NCBI GenBank assembly: GCA_029780675.1
Contig: JAKOYE010000119.1
Location: forward strand, 17,002 to 81,001
Direction: 5' to 3'
Length of the DNA: 64,000 nt
Origin: Actinomycetes bacterium
Lineage (GTDB): Bacteria > Actinomycetota > Actinomycetes > Mycobacteriales > Mycobacteriaceae
Within the stretch, counting starts at the first letter, position 1, and every line of letters starts with the position of its first letter. The notes below the pieces were generated by a model. It was given only the letters and a program-made list of their open reading frames with translations. It was not told the DNA's origin and searched no databases. The position numbers were made by a program, and so were the translations under genes. This document shows, one piece after another, positions 30,039 to 41,727 of this stretch.

Positions 30039-33000
30039 GTGACGGTCTCAGAGCGGTTGGCGCAACGACGTAGTCCCGGCGAAACGCTGGTCGAGGTTGA
30101 CGAGGATTCATCCGGTCCGGTCTTACGGGTGGTCACCGATCAGGCCGCCGCGTTGGTGGATTCGATCACGGTGCTGCTGCACCGACTCGGTGTCGGCTAT
30201 CTGTCGCTGACGCATACGTCGCCGGTGGTGACGCGCGACGCCGACGGGGTTCTGATCGGGGTCGACACCGGTGGGCCCGCGATCCCCGAGTCCTGGATCA
30301 CCGCTGATCTGTCGCACCCGGTCAACTGGCGTGCCCTGGCAGAGGTGGTCCGCCTGCTGCCGATGGTGGTCGCCGACGCGCGTCAGGTCACCGCGGACTC
30401 CGCGGCGCTCACGAACTCCGTGCGTGACCTGGCCGACGCCATGGACGCCGACAACGGAGTCCGATTCCCGCAACCGGACCGCGCCGACGTCGCCGCCGTG
30501 CTGCGCTGGATGCTGGAGGGGAACTTCGTCGTGCTCGGCGCACTGCGCTGCACCGTCGGCGCGGGAGAGGCCCGCGCCGACGAGGCCAGTCGGCTCGGCG
30601 TCGCCCGCCTGCGCACCGAGGTGCTGCCCCAGTTGAGCACACCCGATGAGCTGCTGGTGCTGGCCCAGGCCACCATGCCCAGCTTCCTGCGCTACGGCGC
30701 CTACCCGTACATCCTGGTGGTACGCGAACAGCCCGCCGGTCAGACGTGGGGTATCGAGCACCGGTTCGTCGGCCTGTTCACCGCCGCCGCGCGGAACGCC
30801 AACGTGCTGGAGATTCCGCTGGTGGCCCGCCGGGTCCAGCAGGCGCTGACCCAATCGGAGAGCGACCCCGCCCACCCGGGTCAGCTGCTGCTCGAGGTGT
30901 TCCAGACCATTCCGCGGCCGGAACTGTTCGCCCTCGAGCCCGCCCAACTGCTGGAGATGGCCCAGGAGGTCATCGAACTCGGATCGCGCCGGCGGGCGTT
31001 GCTGTTCCTGCGCGCGGATCAACTCGGCCACTTCGTCTCGTGCCTGGTGTACCTGCCGCGGGACCGCTACACCACCGGGGTCCGGCTGGCGATGCAGGAC
31101 ATCCTCACGCGCGAATTCGGCGGCGAGGGGATCGACTACACCGCGCATGTCAGCGAATCGCCCTGGGCCGTCGTCCATTTCACCGTCCGGTTGCCGGACT
31201 CCCGATCGTCCTTCCCGATCGACAGCACCGACACCAACCGACTGCGCATCCAGGAACTGCTGACCGATGCCGCCCGCACCTGGGCTGACCGGCTGCTGGG
31301 TTCAGCGGCCGGCGGACCGGTCGACCGTGGCGTCGTCGAGCACTACGCGGAGGCGTTTCCGGAGGAGTACAAACAGGCCGTCGTCGTCCCCAAGGAGGCA
31401 CTCAACGACATCGGCTTCATCGAGTCGGTGACCCCCGACGGGGTGCGCCTGCAACTCGAGCCCGGCCACGCCGACCGCGAGGCCTTCCTCACCTGGTACC
31501 TCGGCGGCTACTCGGCGTCACTGAGCCGGCTGTTGCCGGTCCTGCAGAGCATGGGCGTCGAGGTCCTCGAGGAACGGCCGTTCACCGTCACCCGACCGGA
31601 CGGGCTCGATGTCTGGATCTACCAGTTCGTCATCAAGATGGACGCGACGATGCCGGAGACCACGCCGGAGGGCTGGGAAGCGATGGCGGACCGGTTCACC
31701 GCCGCCGTCACCGCCGTCTGGCAGGGCGCCGCCGAGGTCGACGGATTCAACGAACTGGTGCTGCGCGCCGGACTGGACTCCGGACAGGTCGTCATTCTGC
31801 GCGCGTACGCCAAGTACCTGCGGCAGGCGGGCTTCCCCTACAGCCAGGCCCACATCGAGGCCGTGCTGAACGCCAACCCGCGCACGGCGGTATCCTTGGT
31901 CGCGCTGTTCGAGGCGATCTTCGATCCGGACTCCGCGGCCAACGGACGCGACGCCCGGGCGGCGGCCCATGCGGTCGCGGCCGATATCGACGCACTGACC
32001 AGCCTCGACACCGACCGGGTGCTGCGGGCCTTCGCGTCCATGATCGAGGCGACGCTGCGCACCAACTACTTCGTCACCGACCCCGGATCCGCACGCGCAC
32101 GCAACACCCTGGCGCTCAAGCTCAATCCGGAACTCATCGACGAGTTGCCCCTGCCGCGGCCGAAGTTCGAGATTTTCGTCTACTCGCCCCGGGTTGAGGG
32201 TGTGCACCTGCGTTTCGGCCATGTCGCCCGTGGCGGGCTGCGCTGGTCCGATCGCCGCGAGGACTTCCGCACCGAGGTCCTCGGCCTGGTGAAGGCCCAG
32301 GCGGTCAAGAACGCGGTGATCGTTCCGGTTGGGGCCAAGGGCGGTTTCGTGGTGAAGCAACCCGCTGCGGACCACCGCGCCGAGGGTGTCGAGTGCTACC
32401 GGTTGTTCGTCGGCAGCCTGCTCGACGTCACCGACAACGTGGACCGGGCCACCGGTCGGGTGGTGCCGCCGGCACGGGTGGTGCGTCGCGACGGTGACGA
32501 CTCCTACCTGGTGGTGGCCGCCGACAAGGGCACGGCCACCTTCTCCGATATCGCCAACGAGGTCGCCACGTCCCGGGGCTTCTGGCTGGGCGACGCCTTC
32601 GCCTCCGGCGGATCGGTGGGCTACGACCACAAGGCGATGGGTATCACCGCGAAGGGTGCCTGGGAGTCGGTGCGCCGGCACTTCCGGGAGATGGGAGTGG
32701 ACACCCAGACCGAGGACTTCACCGTCGTCGGCGTCGGTGACATGAGCGGTGATGTGTTCGGCAACGGCATGTTGCTCTCCGAACACATCCGGCTGATCGC
32801 GGCCTTCGACCACCGGCACATCTTCGTCGACCCCGATCCGGATGCCGCCCGATCGTTCGCCGAGCGCCGGCGGCTGTTCGACCTCCCTCGGTCCAGTTGG
32901 GAGGACTACGACCCGGCGTTGATCAGCCCCGGTGGCGGGGTGTTCAGCCGCCAGCAGAAGTCCATTCCGGTCACCGAGCCGATGCGCCGTGCCCTCGGTA

Positions 33001-34664
33001 TCGACGAGGGGGTCACCGAGATGACCCCGCCGGAACTGATCCGCGCGGTCCTGCGGGCCCCGGTCGACCTGCTGTTCAACGGCGGCATCGGCACGTACAT
33101 CAAGGCCGAGGTGGAGTCCGACGCCGCTGTCGGGGACCGCGCCAACGACACCGTGCGGGTCAACGCCAATCAGGTACGGGCCAAGGTGATCGGTGAGGGC
33201 GGAAACCTCGGCGTCACCGCACTGGGCCGGGTCGAGTTCGATCTGTGTGGTGGCCGGATCAACACCGACGCCCTCGACAACTCCGCCGGCGTCGACTGCT
33301 CCGACCACGAGGTCAACATCAAGATCCTGATCGATTCGCTGGTCCAGGCCGGCCGGGTCGACCCCGCTGAGCGGACCGCGCTGTTGGCCTCCATGACCGA
33401 CGAGGTTTCCCGGCTGGTCCTCACCGACAACAGCGACCAGAACGATCTGATGGGCACCAGCCGCGCGAACGCCGCCGCGCTCCTCAACGTGCACGCCCGT
33501 CAGATCCGCCAACTGGAGGAGCAGCGTGGGCTCAACCGGGCGCTGGAGGCGCTTCCCGCCGACAAGGAGATCTGGCGGCGCGAGGAGATCGGACTCGGTC
33601 TGACCTCACCGGAACTGGCAACGCTGATGGCGCACGTGAAGCTCACCCTCAAAGACGACGTCCTGGCCGGCGACCTGCCCGACCAGGAGGTCTTCGCCGG
33701 GCGCTTGCCGTCCTACTTCCCGACGCAATTGGCCACCGGGTTCGCCGAGGAGATCCGCCACCACCAACTGCGGCGGGAGATCGTGGCCACGATGCTGGTG
33801 AACAGCGTGGTCGACGTCGGCGGCATCACCTTCGCCTACCGCGTCACCGAGGATGCCGGTGTCGGGCCCGTCGACGCGGTGCGCGCGTTCGCGGCCGCCG
33901 ACGCCATCTTCGGTATCGAAACGACGTGGCGGCGCATCCGTGCCGCCGGGGCGGCCGGGGTGCCGGCCGCCCTCACCGACCGGATGACGCTGGACCTGCG
34001 GCGTCTGTTGGACCGAGCGGCGCGCTGGCTGCTGAACTTCCGGCCCCAGCCGCTGGCGGTGGGCGCGGAGATCAGCCGGTTCGCCGCCAAGGTGGCCGAG
34101 TTGGCGCCGCGGATGTCGCAGTGGCTGCGGGGCGACGATCGGGCGATCGTGGAGAAGGAGGCCGGCGAGTTCGTCGCCGGCGGCGTGCCCGCGGATCTGG
34201 CCTACACCGTGGCCGCCGGGCTGTACTTCTACAGCCTGCTCGACGTGATCGACATCGCCGATGTGACCGACAGCGACCCCGCCGAAGTGGCCGACACCTA
34301 CTTCGCCCTGATGGACTATCTGGGCACCGACGGCCTGCTCACCGCGGTCTCCGGGCTGCCTCGGGATGACCGGTGGCAAGCGCTGGCCCGGCTGGCGGTC
34401 CGTGATGACATCTACGGATCGCTGCGGGCGCTGTGTTTCGATGTCTTGGCGGTGGGCGAGCCGGGGGAGACCGGCCCGCAGAAGATCGCCGAATGGGAGC
34501 ACGGCAACGGTTCGCGGGTGCAGCGGGCCCGGCGGACGCTGGCCGAGATCTACGAGGGCGACGCCCGCGACCTGGCCACGCTGTCGGTGGCGGCACGTCA
34601 GATCCGGAGCATGACCAGAGCGACCGGCGAGGCGACCGGCGTCGGGGGCCGTACGGGTGGCTGA
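30039..34664 (+). CDS. gdh: Large NAD-dependent glutamate dehydrogenase (L-180 type)
   Basis: 1541 residues. The catalytic region has [40 protein letters not shown] (catalytic Lys) and [19 protein letters not shown] (nucleotide fold), typical of the very large GDH family, and a conserved C-terminal helical domain. The reaction is reversible oxidation of glutamate to 2-oxoglutarate and ammonium. In mycobacteria the enzyme is inhibited by the FHA protein GarA, which also controls 2-oxoglutarate dehydrogenase. The N-terminus is about 75 residues shorter than M. tuberculosis Rv2476c (about 1624, from memory): the first residues align with [11 protein letters not shown] of that protein. Only ten bases separate it from ettA. 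The downstream thioesterase gene overlaps it by eight bases. Confidence 0.94.
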   Translation: MTVSERLAQRRSPGETLVEVDEDSSGPVLRVVTDQAAALVDSITVLLHRLGVGYLSLTHTSPVVTRDADGVLIGVDTGGPAIPESWITADLSHPVNWRALAEVVRLLPMVVADARQVTADSAALTNSVRDLADAMDADNGVRFPQPDRADVAAVLRWMLEGNFVVLGALRCTVGAGEARADEASRLGVARLRTEVLPQLSTPDELLVLAQATMPSFLRYGAYPYILVVREQPAGQTWGIEHRFVGLFTAAARNANVLEIPLVARRVQQALTQSESDPAHPGQLLLEVFQTIPRPELFALEPAQLLEMAQEVIELGSRRRALLFLRADQLGHFVSCLVYLPRDRYTTGVRLAMQDILTREFGGEGIDYTAHVSESPWAVVHFTVRLPDSRSSFPIDSTDTNRLRIQELLTDAARTWADRLLGSAAGGPVDRGVVEHYAEAFPEEYKQAVVVPKEALNDIGFIESVTPDGVRLQLEPGHADREAFLTWYLGGYSASLSRLLPVLQSMGVEVLEERPFTVTRPDGLDVWIYQFVIKMDATMPETTPEGWEAMADRFTAAVTAVWQGAAEVDGFNELVLRAGLDSGQVVILRAYAKYLRQAGFPYSQAHIEAVLNANPRTAVSLVALFEAIFDPDSAANGRDARAAAHAVAADIDALTSLDTDRVLRAFASMIEATLRTNYFVTDPGSARARNTLALKLNPELIDELPLPRPKFEIFVYSPRVEGVHLRFGHVARGGLRWSDRREDFRTEVLGLVKAQAVKNAVIVPVGAKGGFVVKQPAADHRAEGVECYRLFVGSLLDVTDNVDRATGRVVPPARVVRRDGDDSYLVVAADKGTATFSDIANEVATSRGFWLGDAFASGGSVGYDHKAMGITAKGAWESVRRHFREMGVDTQTEDFTVVGVGDMSGDVFGNGMLLSEHIRLIAAFDHRHIFVDPDPDAARSFAERRRLFDLPRSSWEDYDPALISPGGGVFSRQQKSIPVTEPMRRALGIDEGVTEMTPPELIRAVLRAPVDLLFNGGIGTYIKAEVESDAAVGDRANDTVRVNANQVRAKVIGEGGNLGVTALGRVEFDLCGGRINTDALDNSAGVDCSDHEVNIKILIDSLVQAGRVDPAERTALLASMTDEVSRLVLTDNSDQNDLMGTSRANAAALLNVHARQIRQLEEQRGLNRALEALPADKEIWRREEIGLGLTSPELATLMAHVKLTLKDDVLAGDLPDQEVFAGRLPSYFPTQLATGFAEEIRHHQLRREIVATMLVNSVVDVGGITFAYRVTEDAGVGPVDAVRAFAAADAIFGIETTWRRIRAAGAAGVPAALTDRMTLDLRRLLDRAARWLLNFRPQPLAVGAEISRFAAKVAELAPRMSQWLRGDDRAIVEKEAGEFVAGGVPADLAYTVAAGLYFYSLLDVIDIADVTDSDPAEVADTYFALMDYLGTDGLLTAVSGLPRDDRWQALARLAVRDDIYGSLRALCFDVLAVGEPGETGPQKIAEWEHGNGSRVQRARRTLAEIYEGDARDLATLSVAARQIRSMTRATGEATGVGGRTGG

Positions 34665-35085
34665 CCCCTCGCGCGCCGCGACGTTCACGACCGGCGTTCA
34701 CGTGCGTTGGTCGGATATCGATATGTACCAGCACATCAACCACGCGACGATGGTCACCATCCTCGAAGAGGCTCGGGTGGACTTCCTCGCCGAGCCCTTC
34801 GCCGACGACATCGCGACCATCGGCCTGCTCATCCACGAGGTGAAGGTGCTCTACAAAGGCCAACTGCGCCTTGCCGATTCACCGCTGCAGGTGACCATGT
34901 GGACCGAGCGGTGCCGGGCGGTGGACTTCACCATCGGTTATGAGGTGCGACCGGTCGGAGCCGCCCCGGACACCAAGCCCTCGGTGATCGCCGAGACGCA
35001 ACTCGCCGCGGTCCACATCGCCGAACAGCGGCTGGTCCGGCTCTCGCCGGCACACCGGGAGTACCTGCAACGCTGGACCCGCTGA
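34657..35085 (+). CDS. Acyl-CoA thioesterase, 4HBT hotdog fold
   Basis: 142 residues with the hotdog signature [29 protein letters not shown], where the Asp and the following HINH helix form the 4-hydroxybenzoyl-CoA thioesterase-type active site. Expected reaction: hydrolysis of an acyl-CoA; substrate unknown. The GTG start lies eight bases inside the end of gdh and the stop overlaps the next start (TGATG), so it is translationally coupled on both sides. Position matches Rv2475c. Confidence 0.88.
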   Translation: MADPSRAATFTTGVHVRWSDIDMYQHINHATMVTILEEARVDFLAEPFADDIATIGLLIHEVKVLYKGQLRLADSPLQVTMWTERCRAVDFTIGYEVRPVGAAPDTKPSVIAETQLAAVHIAEQRLVRLSPAHREYLQRWTR

Positions 35086-35744
35086 TGTTGCGGGTCGATC
35101 CGGCGGGCCGTGGCGACCTGCTCGCGTTCACCGAGCGCGCGTTGCGTCTGGACGAGGCCGCGGTCATCCGGTTGCGCGTCCGAGCCGACGGACTGCTCGG
35201 CGCCTGGATGGCCACCGGATTCGACGTGCTGGCGGTTCGGGTGGTGCCCGGGTCGATTCAGCCCGCCGATATGACCTGTGCGGCGGACGCATTGTTCCGC
35301 GGGCTGCGTGGTGCCGATGCCGACGGGCGCGTCGATCCCGGGTTCCCGATGGACTCGGCCTGGCGGGGGGCGTTGCCGCCGGAGGTCGGATTCGTGCACG
35401 TCGACGACGTTCCGGCGCCGGTGTTCGGGGAACTGGCCCGGCAGGGTGCCGACCTGGCCCGCGAGCACGGCGGCGCGCACGGTCCGCCGGTGTCACTGAT
35501 GGACCAGCAGGTGCTGGAGGTCAGTGGCGGCGGGGCGACGGTCGGGGTGCCGATGCGGTGCGTGCTGGCGCTGACGGCCATGGGGTTCGTCGGCGATCCA
35601 CCGCCGGGGGCGCACGGGGGTGGTCCGGGGGGCGATGTGGTCAGGGTCCGGGCGACGCCGGTCTGGTTGCGGATCGACGCCCGGTTCGGTTCGGTGTACC
35701 GCCGCCGCGGCGGGCCGGAGTTGTTCGTCAGAACGCGGAGTTGA
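35085..35744 (+). CDS. Conserved mycobacterial hypothetical protein (Rv2474c-like)
   Basis: 219 residues, no signal peptide or membrane helix. Visible segments are [78 protein letters not shown] and VWLRIDARFGSVYRRRGGPE. The last two look like a beta-hairpin-rich C-terminal domain. I recognise it by position and pattern as the Rv2474c family, whose function is unknown to me. Its stop codon lies in the first copy of a 27-bp triplication, and its last residues (FVRTRS) are encoded by that repeat, so the C-terminus may be strain-variable. Confidence 0.75.
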   Translation: MLRVDPAGRGDLLAFTERALRLDEAAVIRLRVRADGLLGAWMATGFDVLAVRVVPGSIQPADMTCAADALFRGLRGADADGRVDPGFPMDSAWRGALPPEVGFVHVDDVPAPVFGELARQGADLAREHGGAHGPPVSLMDQQVLEVSGGGATVGVPMRCVLALTAMGFVGDPPPGAHGGGPGGDVVRVRATPVWLRIDARFGSVYRRRGGPELFVRTRS

Positions 35745-35797
35745 CCGTCCCGCGTCAGAACGCGGAGTTGACCGTCCCGCGTCAGAACGCGGAGTTC
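35727..35797. repeat. 27-bp tandem triplication across convergent gene ends
   Basis: Two exact 27-bp units (35727-35753 and 35754-35780), each starting GTCAGAACGCGGAGTTGACC, are followed by a third partial copy (35781 onward, GTCAGAACGCGGAGTTCACC). Copy 3 is the native 3' end of glbO on the minus strand (Asn-Ser-Ala-Phe-stop). Copy 1 supplies the stop of the convergent upstream gene. The array looks like duplication of the glbO tail and is a natural variable-number tandem repeat. Confidence 0.9.
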
Positions 35798-36177
35798 ACC
35801 ATAGCGTCGGCCGCCATCTCCAGATAGGCGAGCAGTTCGCGGCGGTGGACGTCGTCGAGAGTTGCGGAGTCGATCGAGGCCACCGCGGTGTGCATACAGC
35901 GCAGCCAGGCGTCCCGCTCCAGCAGTCCGATCCGGAACGGGCTGTGGCGCATCCGAAGCCGCGGGTGACCGCGCTGTTCGGAGTAGGTGTGCGGCCCGCC
36001 CCAGTACTGCTCGAGGAACATCCGCAGCCGGTCCTCGGCGGCGGTCAGGTCCTCCTCGGGGTACATCGGCCGCAGGATCTCGTCGTCGCGAACCTGCTCG
36101 TAGAAGCGAGCGACGATGGTGCGGAACGTGTCCGCGCCGCCCACCGCGTCGTAGAAGTTCTGCGGAGCCTCACCCAC
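35782..36177 (-). CDS. glbO: Truncated haemoglobin O
   Basis: 131 residues with a 2-on-2 globin fold. Group II features are [22 protein letters not shown] (B10 Tyr in FYE), [27 protein letters not shown] (CD1 and proximal His F8 in the GHPRLRMRH stretch) and RDAWLRCM with the Trp at G8. GlbO binds O2 tightly and has been linked to oxygen and peroxide handling at the membrane. I take the GTG at 36177 (Val-Gly-Glu-Ala-Pro-Gln-Asn-Phe-Tyr), close to the start of Rv2470; the longer reading beyond this has no globin character. It is convergent with the Rv2474c-like gene and divergent from the HNH gene. Confidence 0.92.
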   Translation of the reverse strand: MGEAPQNFYDAVGGADTFRTIVARFYEQVRDDEILRPMYPEEDLTAAEDRLRMFLEQYWGGPHTYSEQRGHPRLRMRHSPFRIGLLERDAWLRCMHTAVASIDSATLDDVHRRELLAYLEMAADAMVNSAF

Positions 36178-36262
36178 GCCCCCTATTGAACACGACGCGA
36201 ACAACGCCGAAAATTTCGTGCGATCGCCGCCGATCCGTGGTGCACTGGATTGCGGAGGACCT

Positions 36263-36871
36263 ATGGGGCAGCGCAAGCGGAACGTGCCGAGCAACTCTGG
36301 CGCGCGCCCCGCCCTGCAGCGTGTCGACCCCGGGCACCCTGCCGATGGCTCCCTCTGGGGGCGTCGGCGGGTTCTGCTGTTGAACGCCACCTATGAGCCA
36401 CTGACGGCGCTGCCCATCCGGCGTGCCCTGGTGATGGTGCTGTGCGGCAAAGCCGACGTGGTGCACGACGACCCGTCGGGACCCGTCGTGCACTCCGCCA
36501 ACCGGGTGGTCACCGTGCCGTCGGTGATCCGGCTGCGCAGCTATGTGCGGGTGCCCTACCGGGCCCGGGTGCCGATGACCCGGGCCGCACTGATGCACCG
36601 CGACGGTTTCCGGTGCGCCTACTGCGGCGCCAAGGCCGATACCGTCGACCATGTGGTCCCGCGCAGCCGTGGCGGCGAGCACAGTTGGGAGAACTGTGTG
36701 GCCGCCTGTTCGACCTGCAACCGCCGCAAGGCGGACCGATTGCTGGCCGAACTGGGGTGGACGCTGAGGCTGGTGCCCACCTCGCCGAAGGGGCAGCATT
36801 GGCGGCTGCTGGCGACGGTGAAGGATCTCGATCCGGCCTGGGTGCGCTATCTGGGTGACGGCGCGGCCTGA
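36263..36871 (+). CDS. HNH endonuclease-family protein
   Basis: 202 residues. The C-terminal half has a zinc-binding HNH fold: [20 protein letters not shown] supplies CxxC and the DH pair, then [18 protein letters not shown] gives the N and second CxxC. The N-terminal half ([37 protein letters not shown]) is typical of the actinobacterial HNH family seen at Rv2469c. The ATG at 36263 has GGAGG just before it and is preferred over the longer reading. Substrate is unknown; no restriction or phage partner genes are nearby, so a housekeeping nuclease role is likely. Confidence 0.88.
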   Translation: MGQRKRNVPSNSGARPALQRVDPGHPADGSLWGRRRVLLLNATYEPLTALPIRRALVMVLCGKADVVHDDPSGPVVHSANRVVTVPSVIRLRSYVRVPYRARVPMTRAALMHRDGFRCAYCGAKADTVDHVVPRSRGGEHSWENCVAACSTCNRRKADRLLAELGWTLRLVPTSPKGQHWRLLATVKDLDPAWVRYLGDGAA

Positions 36872-36901
36872 AAACCCAGCGGGTGCGCTACGGTTCTGGG
36901 C

Positions 36902-37111
36902 GTGAGTACCGGTCTGACCCATGGGCTGCCCGTAGTCCTGATCGTTCTGATCATCGTGATCTATCTGCGCACCGCGAAACGGCCGACCCCCTATCGGCTG
37001 TCCGAGAAGTGGAACCGTCCACCGGTGCTGTGGTCGGCCACCGACGAGAGAATCCCCGGCAACGATGGGGCGCCGGTCAACGTGGGAGGTGGCGCAAGTG
37101 GCGGGTGGTAA
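36902..37111 (+). CDS. Small single-pass membrane protein
   Basis: 69 residues starting at GTG 36902. One hydrophobic helix spans about residues 9-23 ([17 protein letters not shown]), followed by a short cytoplasmic or periplasmic tail containing [19 protein letters not shown]. It overlaps the start of the DUF5130-type gene by 14 bases, suggesting coupled expression and possibly a complex. No function is known to me. Confidence 0.7.
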   Translation: MSTGLTHGLPVVLIVLIIVIYLRTAKRPTPYRLSEKWNRPPVLWSATDERIPGNDGAPVNVGGGASGGW

Positions 37112-37571
37112 GCACGCGGTTGCCCGGGTGTCCTCTGACGACCTGCCCGCCGGCTGGGCCGTCACGTCCAGTGGGCGGCTGTCCATCGCCAGCGAGCCGG
37201 ACAACATGCCCAATCGGTACCTGTTCGAACAGCGTGACCTCATCGCCCTCGATGACGCGCTGACCTACGGCAGCCGCCAATCCAAGGCCCGGTTCGCCGT
37301 GTACGTCGGCGACCTCGGCGCCGACACCGCGGCCCGCGCCCGCGAACTGCTGGCCGACGTGCCGACCCCGAACAACGCCGTCCTGCTGGCCGTCTCGCCG
37401 GATCAGCGGTCCATCGAGGTGGTGTACGGGGCCGATGTGCGCGGCCGCGGTATCGAGTCGGTCGCCCCACTGGGTATTTCGGCAGCGGCCGCCTCCTTCC
37501 GGGAAGGCAACCTGATCGACGGTCTGCTCAGTGCCATCCGGGTGATGTCCGCGGGGGTTTCCCGGCCCTAG
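37098..37571 (+). CDS. DUF5130 (TPM-like) protein, Rv2468c type
   Basis: 157 residues. The fold pattern [20 protein letters not shown], then [20 protein letters not shown] and [15 protein letters not shown] resembles the TPM domain, a soluble domain often found on phosphatases and membrane proteins. Here it stands alone and is paired with the preceding small membrane protein. I use the GTG at 37098, which has GGAGGT about eight bases upstream. No signal peptide is seen. The name DUF5130 is from memory of the mycobacterial annotation of this family; function unknown. Confidence 0.78.
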   Translation: MAGGKHAVARVSSDDLPAGWAVTSSGRLSIASEPDNMPNRYLFEQRDLIALDDALTYGSRQSKARFAVYVGDLGADTAARARELLADVPTPNNAVLLAVSPDQRSIEVVYGADVRGRGIESVAPLGISAAAASFREGNLIDGLLSAIRVMSAGVSRP

Positions 37572-39121
37572 CCGCCGGGACGGATTCCGGCCTCAGGGTC
37601 GATCCGCCACACCTCGTCGGCGCAGGCGGTTCCCTCGGCGATCAGGGTGCGCTTGATGACCTTGAACGTCTCGGTCCGCGGCAGCGACGCCGTCACCCGG
37701 ACATAGCTGGGCCACTGCTTGATCCCGAGATCCCCCTGCGCGGCGAGGAACCGGCGCAGCGCGGGTGCGTCCAGGTCGCTGCCGTCGGCCGGCACTACCG
37801 CCGCCATCACCACATCGCCCACATCGGGTGCCGGGATGCCGTAGACGGCCACCTCCCGAATGGCGGGGTGGCGCAGCAAGATCCGCTCGATGGGGGCGGT
37901 GCCCAGATTCTCGCCGTCGACGCGCATCCAGTCGCCCAGCCGCCCGGCGAACCGCACCCAGCCGTCGGCGTCGCGGTAGGCGAGATCTCCGCTGTGGTAC
38001 TTCCCGCCGCGCATCCGCTCGGCGTCGGCCGCGGGATCGTTGTAGTACCCCTCGAAGCGGCCGGGACCGTCGACGTTGACCAACTCGCCCACCACCCCGG
38101 GCGGACAGGGTTCGCCGGTGTCGAGGTCGAGGATCTCGACCTCGGGGGGCAGCGGGCCCAGGGCGTCCGGCGGCGTGTCGGGCGTACGGCTGATCGCCAC
38201 ACCGCCCTCGCTGGAGCCGAATCCGTCGACGACCACCGTCGCGAACCGGTTGGCGAACGCGACGATGTCGCGGGCCGCGCCCTCGTTGCCGTAGACCACC
38301 CGAAGCGTGTTGTCGGCGTCGTCGGCCCGCTCCGGGTTGGCCAGCACGTAGGACAGCGGTTTGCCGACGTAGTTGGCGTACGTCGCGCCGTACCGCCGGA
38401 CATCGGGCAGGAAGTGCGATGCGGAGAACTTCCGCCGCAGGATCAGCGAGCTCCGCGCGGCGAGGGCGACCGCCCAGCCGACCAGCACCGCGTTGGAGTG
38501 GAACAACGGCATGGACACGTAGCAGCGGTCGGCCGGCCCCAGGGCGAACCGCTGCGCCAGCATCGTCGCCGCCCCGGCGACCTTCCCGTGACTGCACCGG
38601 ACGGCTTTGGGATCGCCGCTGGTGCCGGAGGTGAACACCAGCATGAACAGATCGCCGGGATCCGGTGTGGGGAAAGGTATCTCCCCGCCGGAGTGGCGGG
38701 CGACCTCGGCGGCCCATGAGGGCGCGTCGACGTCGATGTGGTCCACTCCGGCCAGCGCGTCGGCATAGGCCGCCTCGAAGGACTCCTCGGACAGCACCAC
38801 CTGGCAGTCGGCGCGGGCGATGTCACGGGCCAGGGCCGCGCCGCGGCGCACCGGGTTCAGTCCGACCGACACGAACCCCGATACTGCGGCGGCCGCCAAC
38901 ACCGCCGAGTGCATCGGGGTGTTCTGCAGCAGGACGCCGACGTGCGGCGGCCGGGACGGGTCGAGACGGGCGCGCAGAGCCGCCCCGACGGCCGCGGCCG
39001 TCCGCAGGTGGTCATGCCAACTTGTGAAGGAGTCCTCGAAGTAGAGGCCACGGTCGCCGACGTCGTGCAGTGCCGCCAGCAGGGTGCTGACGGTCGGCAC
39101 CGCGCCGCCGGATGCGGTCAC
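37568..39121 (-). CDS. Fatty-acid/acyl-CoA synthetase (FadD family)
   Basis: 517 residues, an AMP-forming ligase. Motifs are the P-loop-like [18 protein letters not shown] near residue 170, DGFGSSEGG near 300, [20 protein letters not shown] near 390 and the C-terminal lysine segment [12 protein letters not shown]. It activates a carboxylic acid to an acyl-CoA through an adenylate. It is most like the short FadD1/FadD17-type mycobacterial group; I do not assign a number. It converges with the DUF5130 gene (four-base overlap of 3' ends) and its ATG overlaps the pepN stop, so it is co-transcribed behind pepN. In M. tuberculosis pepN is next to Rv2468c without this gene. Confidence 0.9.
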   Translation of the reverse strand: MTASGGAVPTVSTLLAALHDVGDRGLYFEDSFTSWHDHLRTAAAVGAALRARLDPSRPPHVGVLLQNTPMHSAVLAAAAVSGFVSVGLNPVRRGAALARDIARADCQVVLSEESFEAAYADALAGVDHIDVDAPSWAAEVARHSGGEIPFPTPDPGDLFMLVFTSGTSGDPKAVRCSHGKVAGAATMLAQRFALGPADRCYVSMPLFHSNAVLVGWAVALAARSSLILRRKFSASHFLPDVRRYGATYANYVGKPLSYVLANPERADDADNTLRVVYGNEGAARDIVAFANRFATVVVDGFGSSEGGVAISRTPDTPPDALGPLPPEVEILDLDTGEPCPPGVVGELVNVDGPGRFEGYYNDPAADAERMRGGKYHSGDLAYRDADGWVRFAGRLGDWMRVDGENLGTAPIERILLRHPAIREVAVYGIPAPDVGDVVMAAVVPADGSDLDAPALRRFLAAQGDLGIKQWPSYVRVTASLPRTETFKVIKRTLIAEGTACADEVWRIDPEAGIRPGG

Positions 39122-41697
39122 CGCGCGTCGAACTCCCGGGCCCGTAGTGCGCGTTCCACCCCGGCGCGGCCTTCCAGCACCAGTCGGCGCAGCGCGGGCG
39201 GTACGTGCAGTCCGCCGAGGAACCAGTCGGCGGCCTGCAGTGCCGCGGCGCTGATGTCCCAGGACGGGTACAACCCGACCACGACGGTCTGCGCCACCTC
39301 ACTGGAGCGCCGATCCCAGACCGCGGCCACCGAGTCGAAGTATCGCTGGGTATACGGCAGCAGCAGATCGCGCTGCCCCGGCTGGGTCCAGCCTCCGATG
39401 ATGGCCCGCGCGGTGATGTTGGGCAGGGTGTCGTCCTCGATCACCTCGCGCCAGGCGTGCGCCTTCACCTCGGCCTGCGGCCGGGCGGCGGCGGCCGCGG
39501 CGGCGTGCCGTCGGCCCGCGGCGGTCGGGTCACGCGTGACCTCGGCGTCGATGAACGGTGTGGCCGTGCCCTCGGCGTCGATCCGCCCGCCCGCCGCCAG
39601 CGCGGTCACGATCCGCCAGCGCAGATCGGTGTCAACCTTCAGCCCGGGCAGCCCGTGGCCCGCCGGATCGCCGTCGAGCAGATCACCGAGCAGCGTCAGG
39701 TGCCGCTCGGACAGCACCGAGGTGCACAGCGCGTTGACGAGGGCGAGTTGATGGTCCGAGCCGGCCTCGGCGTCCCGCGCCAGCTCGACCAGGCGGTCGG
39801 CGAAGGCAGGCCAGCCGCTCTGCGCCGCCCAATCGGGTTCCGCGTAGGAGTTCAGTGCCGCCTGGGCCTGCAGCAGCAGGCGTTGCGCGACACCCACCTC
39901 GGTCTCGGCGTGCACGCCGCGCATCACCAGGGTGACGAAGTCGCGGGCCCTCAGTTCGGCGTCGCGGGTCATCTCCCAGGCCGCCGACCACACCAGGGTG
40001 CGGGGCAGCGGGTCGGCGATGTCGGCGATCCGGGTCAGCGCGGTCCGCAACGACTCGTCGTCCAGCCGCATCGAGCAGTAGGTCAGGTCGTCGTCGTTGA
40101 CGAGGATCAGCTCGCCGCGCGGAACACCGTGGAGCGCAGCCACTTCGGTGACATCGCCCTCGACGTCGAGTTCCTCGCGGTGCGCGCGCACCAGTTTGCC
40201 CGATCCGTTGTCGGCGTAGACGCCGACCGCCAGGCGGTGCACCCGGGTCTCACCCGCGCCGGGGGTCGCCCCGCCCTGCCGGATGGCGAACCTGGTGAAC
40301 CGGCCGTCGGCGTCGACCTCGAAGTCCGGTCGCAGGGTGTTGAGTCCGGTGGTCTTCAGCCACTGCCGGCCCCAGTCGGAGAGGTCGCGGCCGGAGGCCT
40401 TTTCCAGCGCACCGAGCAGGTCGTCGAAGGTTGCGTTGCCGAAGGCGTGCGCCCTGAAGTAGTCCCGCAGGCCGGCCAGGAAGTGATCCAGTCCCACGTA
40501 GGCCACTAACTGCTTGAGCACGCTGGCGCCCTTGGCGTAGGTGATGCCGTCGAAGTTCACCTCCACCGCGTGCAGATCGGGGATGTCGGCGGCCACCGGG
40601 TGGGTCGAGGGCAACTGGTCCTGCCGGTAGGCCCAGGATTTCTCGACATTGGCGAAGGTGGTCCAGGCCTGGTCGTATTCGGTGGCGTCGGCCTGGCACA
40701 GCACCGAGGCGAAGGTGGCGAAGGATTCGTTGAGCCACAAGTCATCCCACCACCGCATGGTGACCAGATCGCCGAACCACATGTGCGCCATCTCGTGCAG
40801 GACCGTCTCGGCCCGGCGTTCGTAGCTGTAGCGGGTCACCTTGCTGCGGAACACGTAGTCCTCGAGGAAGGTCACCGCGCCGGCGTTCTCCATCGCTCCG
40901 GCGTTGAACTCCGGCACGAACAACTGGTCGTACTTACCGAACGCGTAGGGAACCCCGAAGTTCGCGTGGTAGAACTCGAAACCCTGTTTGGTCTCGGTGA
41001 ACAGCCGTTCGGCATCCATGTACTCCGCCAGCGAGGCCCGGCAGAAGATCCCGAGCGGGATTTCGCCGTGCTCGTCGAGATAGGTGTCGCGCCACACGGC
41101 GTAGGGGCCGGCCACCAGTGCCACCAGGTAGGTGCTCATCAGTGGGGTGGTGGCGAAGGTGTGCGTGACGGCGGCACCGTCGCGCCGGGCCTCGACCGTC
41201 GCGCCGTTGGAGATCACCTGCCAGTGCGCGGGCGCGGTCACCACGACGTCGAAGGTGGCCTTGAGGTCGGGCTGGTCGAAACAGGCGAACATCCGCTTGG
41301 CGTCGGCGGTCTCGAACTGCGAGTACAGGTAGATCTCCCCGTCGACCGGGTCGACGAAGCGGTGCAGGCCCTCCCCGGTGTTGGAGTAGTAGCAGTCCGC
41401 CTCGACCACCAGGACGTTGTCCTGGGCGCACCCGCGCAGGGGGATTCCGGTGGCCTCGTCATAGCCGGAGACGTCGATCTCGTGCCCGTTCAGCACGGCG
41501 CGGTGCACGGTGTGGGCGGCCAGGTCGATGTAGGTGTCGGTACCGGGCAGCGCCTCGAACCGCACGGTCGTCACCGACCGGAACCGGGTGTCCGACGAGC
41601 CGGTGAGATCCAACTCGATGCGGTAGTTGTCGACGGTCACCAGAGCCGCGCGCTCGATGGCTTCATTGCGGGTCAGATTCGGTAGCACGCGCTCCAA
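39118..41697 (-). CDS. pepN: Aminopeptidase N (M1 zinc metallopeptidase)
   Basis: 859 residues. The exopeptidase motif is [14 protein letters not shown] near residue 265, and the zinc site is [20 protein letters not shown] (HExxH) with the third ligand Glu in [11 protein letters not shown] eighteen residues on. The N-terminal beta-saddle and the C-terminal alpha-helical domain are complete, as is the family length. It removes N-terminal residues from peptides, downstream of cytosolic proteases such as Clp. The orientation opposite to its neighbours matches Rv2467. Confidence 0.95.
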   Translation of the reverse strand: MERVLPNLTRNEAIERAALVTVDNYRIELDLTGSSDTRFRSVTTVRFEALPGTDTYIDLAAHTVHRAVLNGHEIDVSGYDEATGIPLRGCAQDNVLVVEADCYYSNTGEGLHRFVDPVDGEIYLYSQFETADAKRMFACFDQPDLKATFDVVVTAPAHWQVISNGATVEARRDGAAVTHTFATTPLMSTYLVALVAGPYAVWRDTYLDEHGEIPLGIFCRASLAEYMDAERLFTETKQGFEFYHANFGVPYAFGKYDQLFVPEFNAGAMENAGAVTFLEDYVFRSKVTRYSYERRAETVLHEMAHMWFGDLVTMRWWDDLWLNESFATFASVLCQADATEYDQAWTTFANVEKSWAYRQDQLPSTHPVAADIPDLHAVEVNFDGITYAKGASVLKQLVAYVGLDHFLAGLRDYFRAHAFGNATFDDLLGALEKASGRDLSDWGRQWLKTTGLNTLRPDFEVDADGRFTRFAIRQGGATPGAGETRVHRLAVGVYADNGSGKLVRAHREELDVEGDVTEVAALHGVPRGELILVNDDDLTYCSMRLDDESLRTALTRIADIADPLPRTLVWSAAWEMTRDAELRARDFVTLVMRGVHAETEVGVAQRLLLQAQAALNSYAEPDWAAQSGWPAFADRLVELARDAEAGSDHQLALVNALCTSVLSERHLTLLGDLLDGDPAGHGLPGLKVDTDLRWRIVTALAAGGRIDAEGTATPFIDAEVTRDPTAAGRRHAAAAAAARPQAEVKAHAWREVIEDDTLPNITARAIIGGWTQPGQRDLLLPYTQRYFDSVAAVWDRRSSEVAQTVVVGLYPSWDISAAALQAADWFLGGLHVPPALRRLVLEGRAGVERALRAREFDAR

Positions 41698-41727
41698 CTT
41701 ATCCCCGCGCCAACCTATCCTTGGGCC

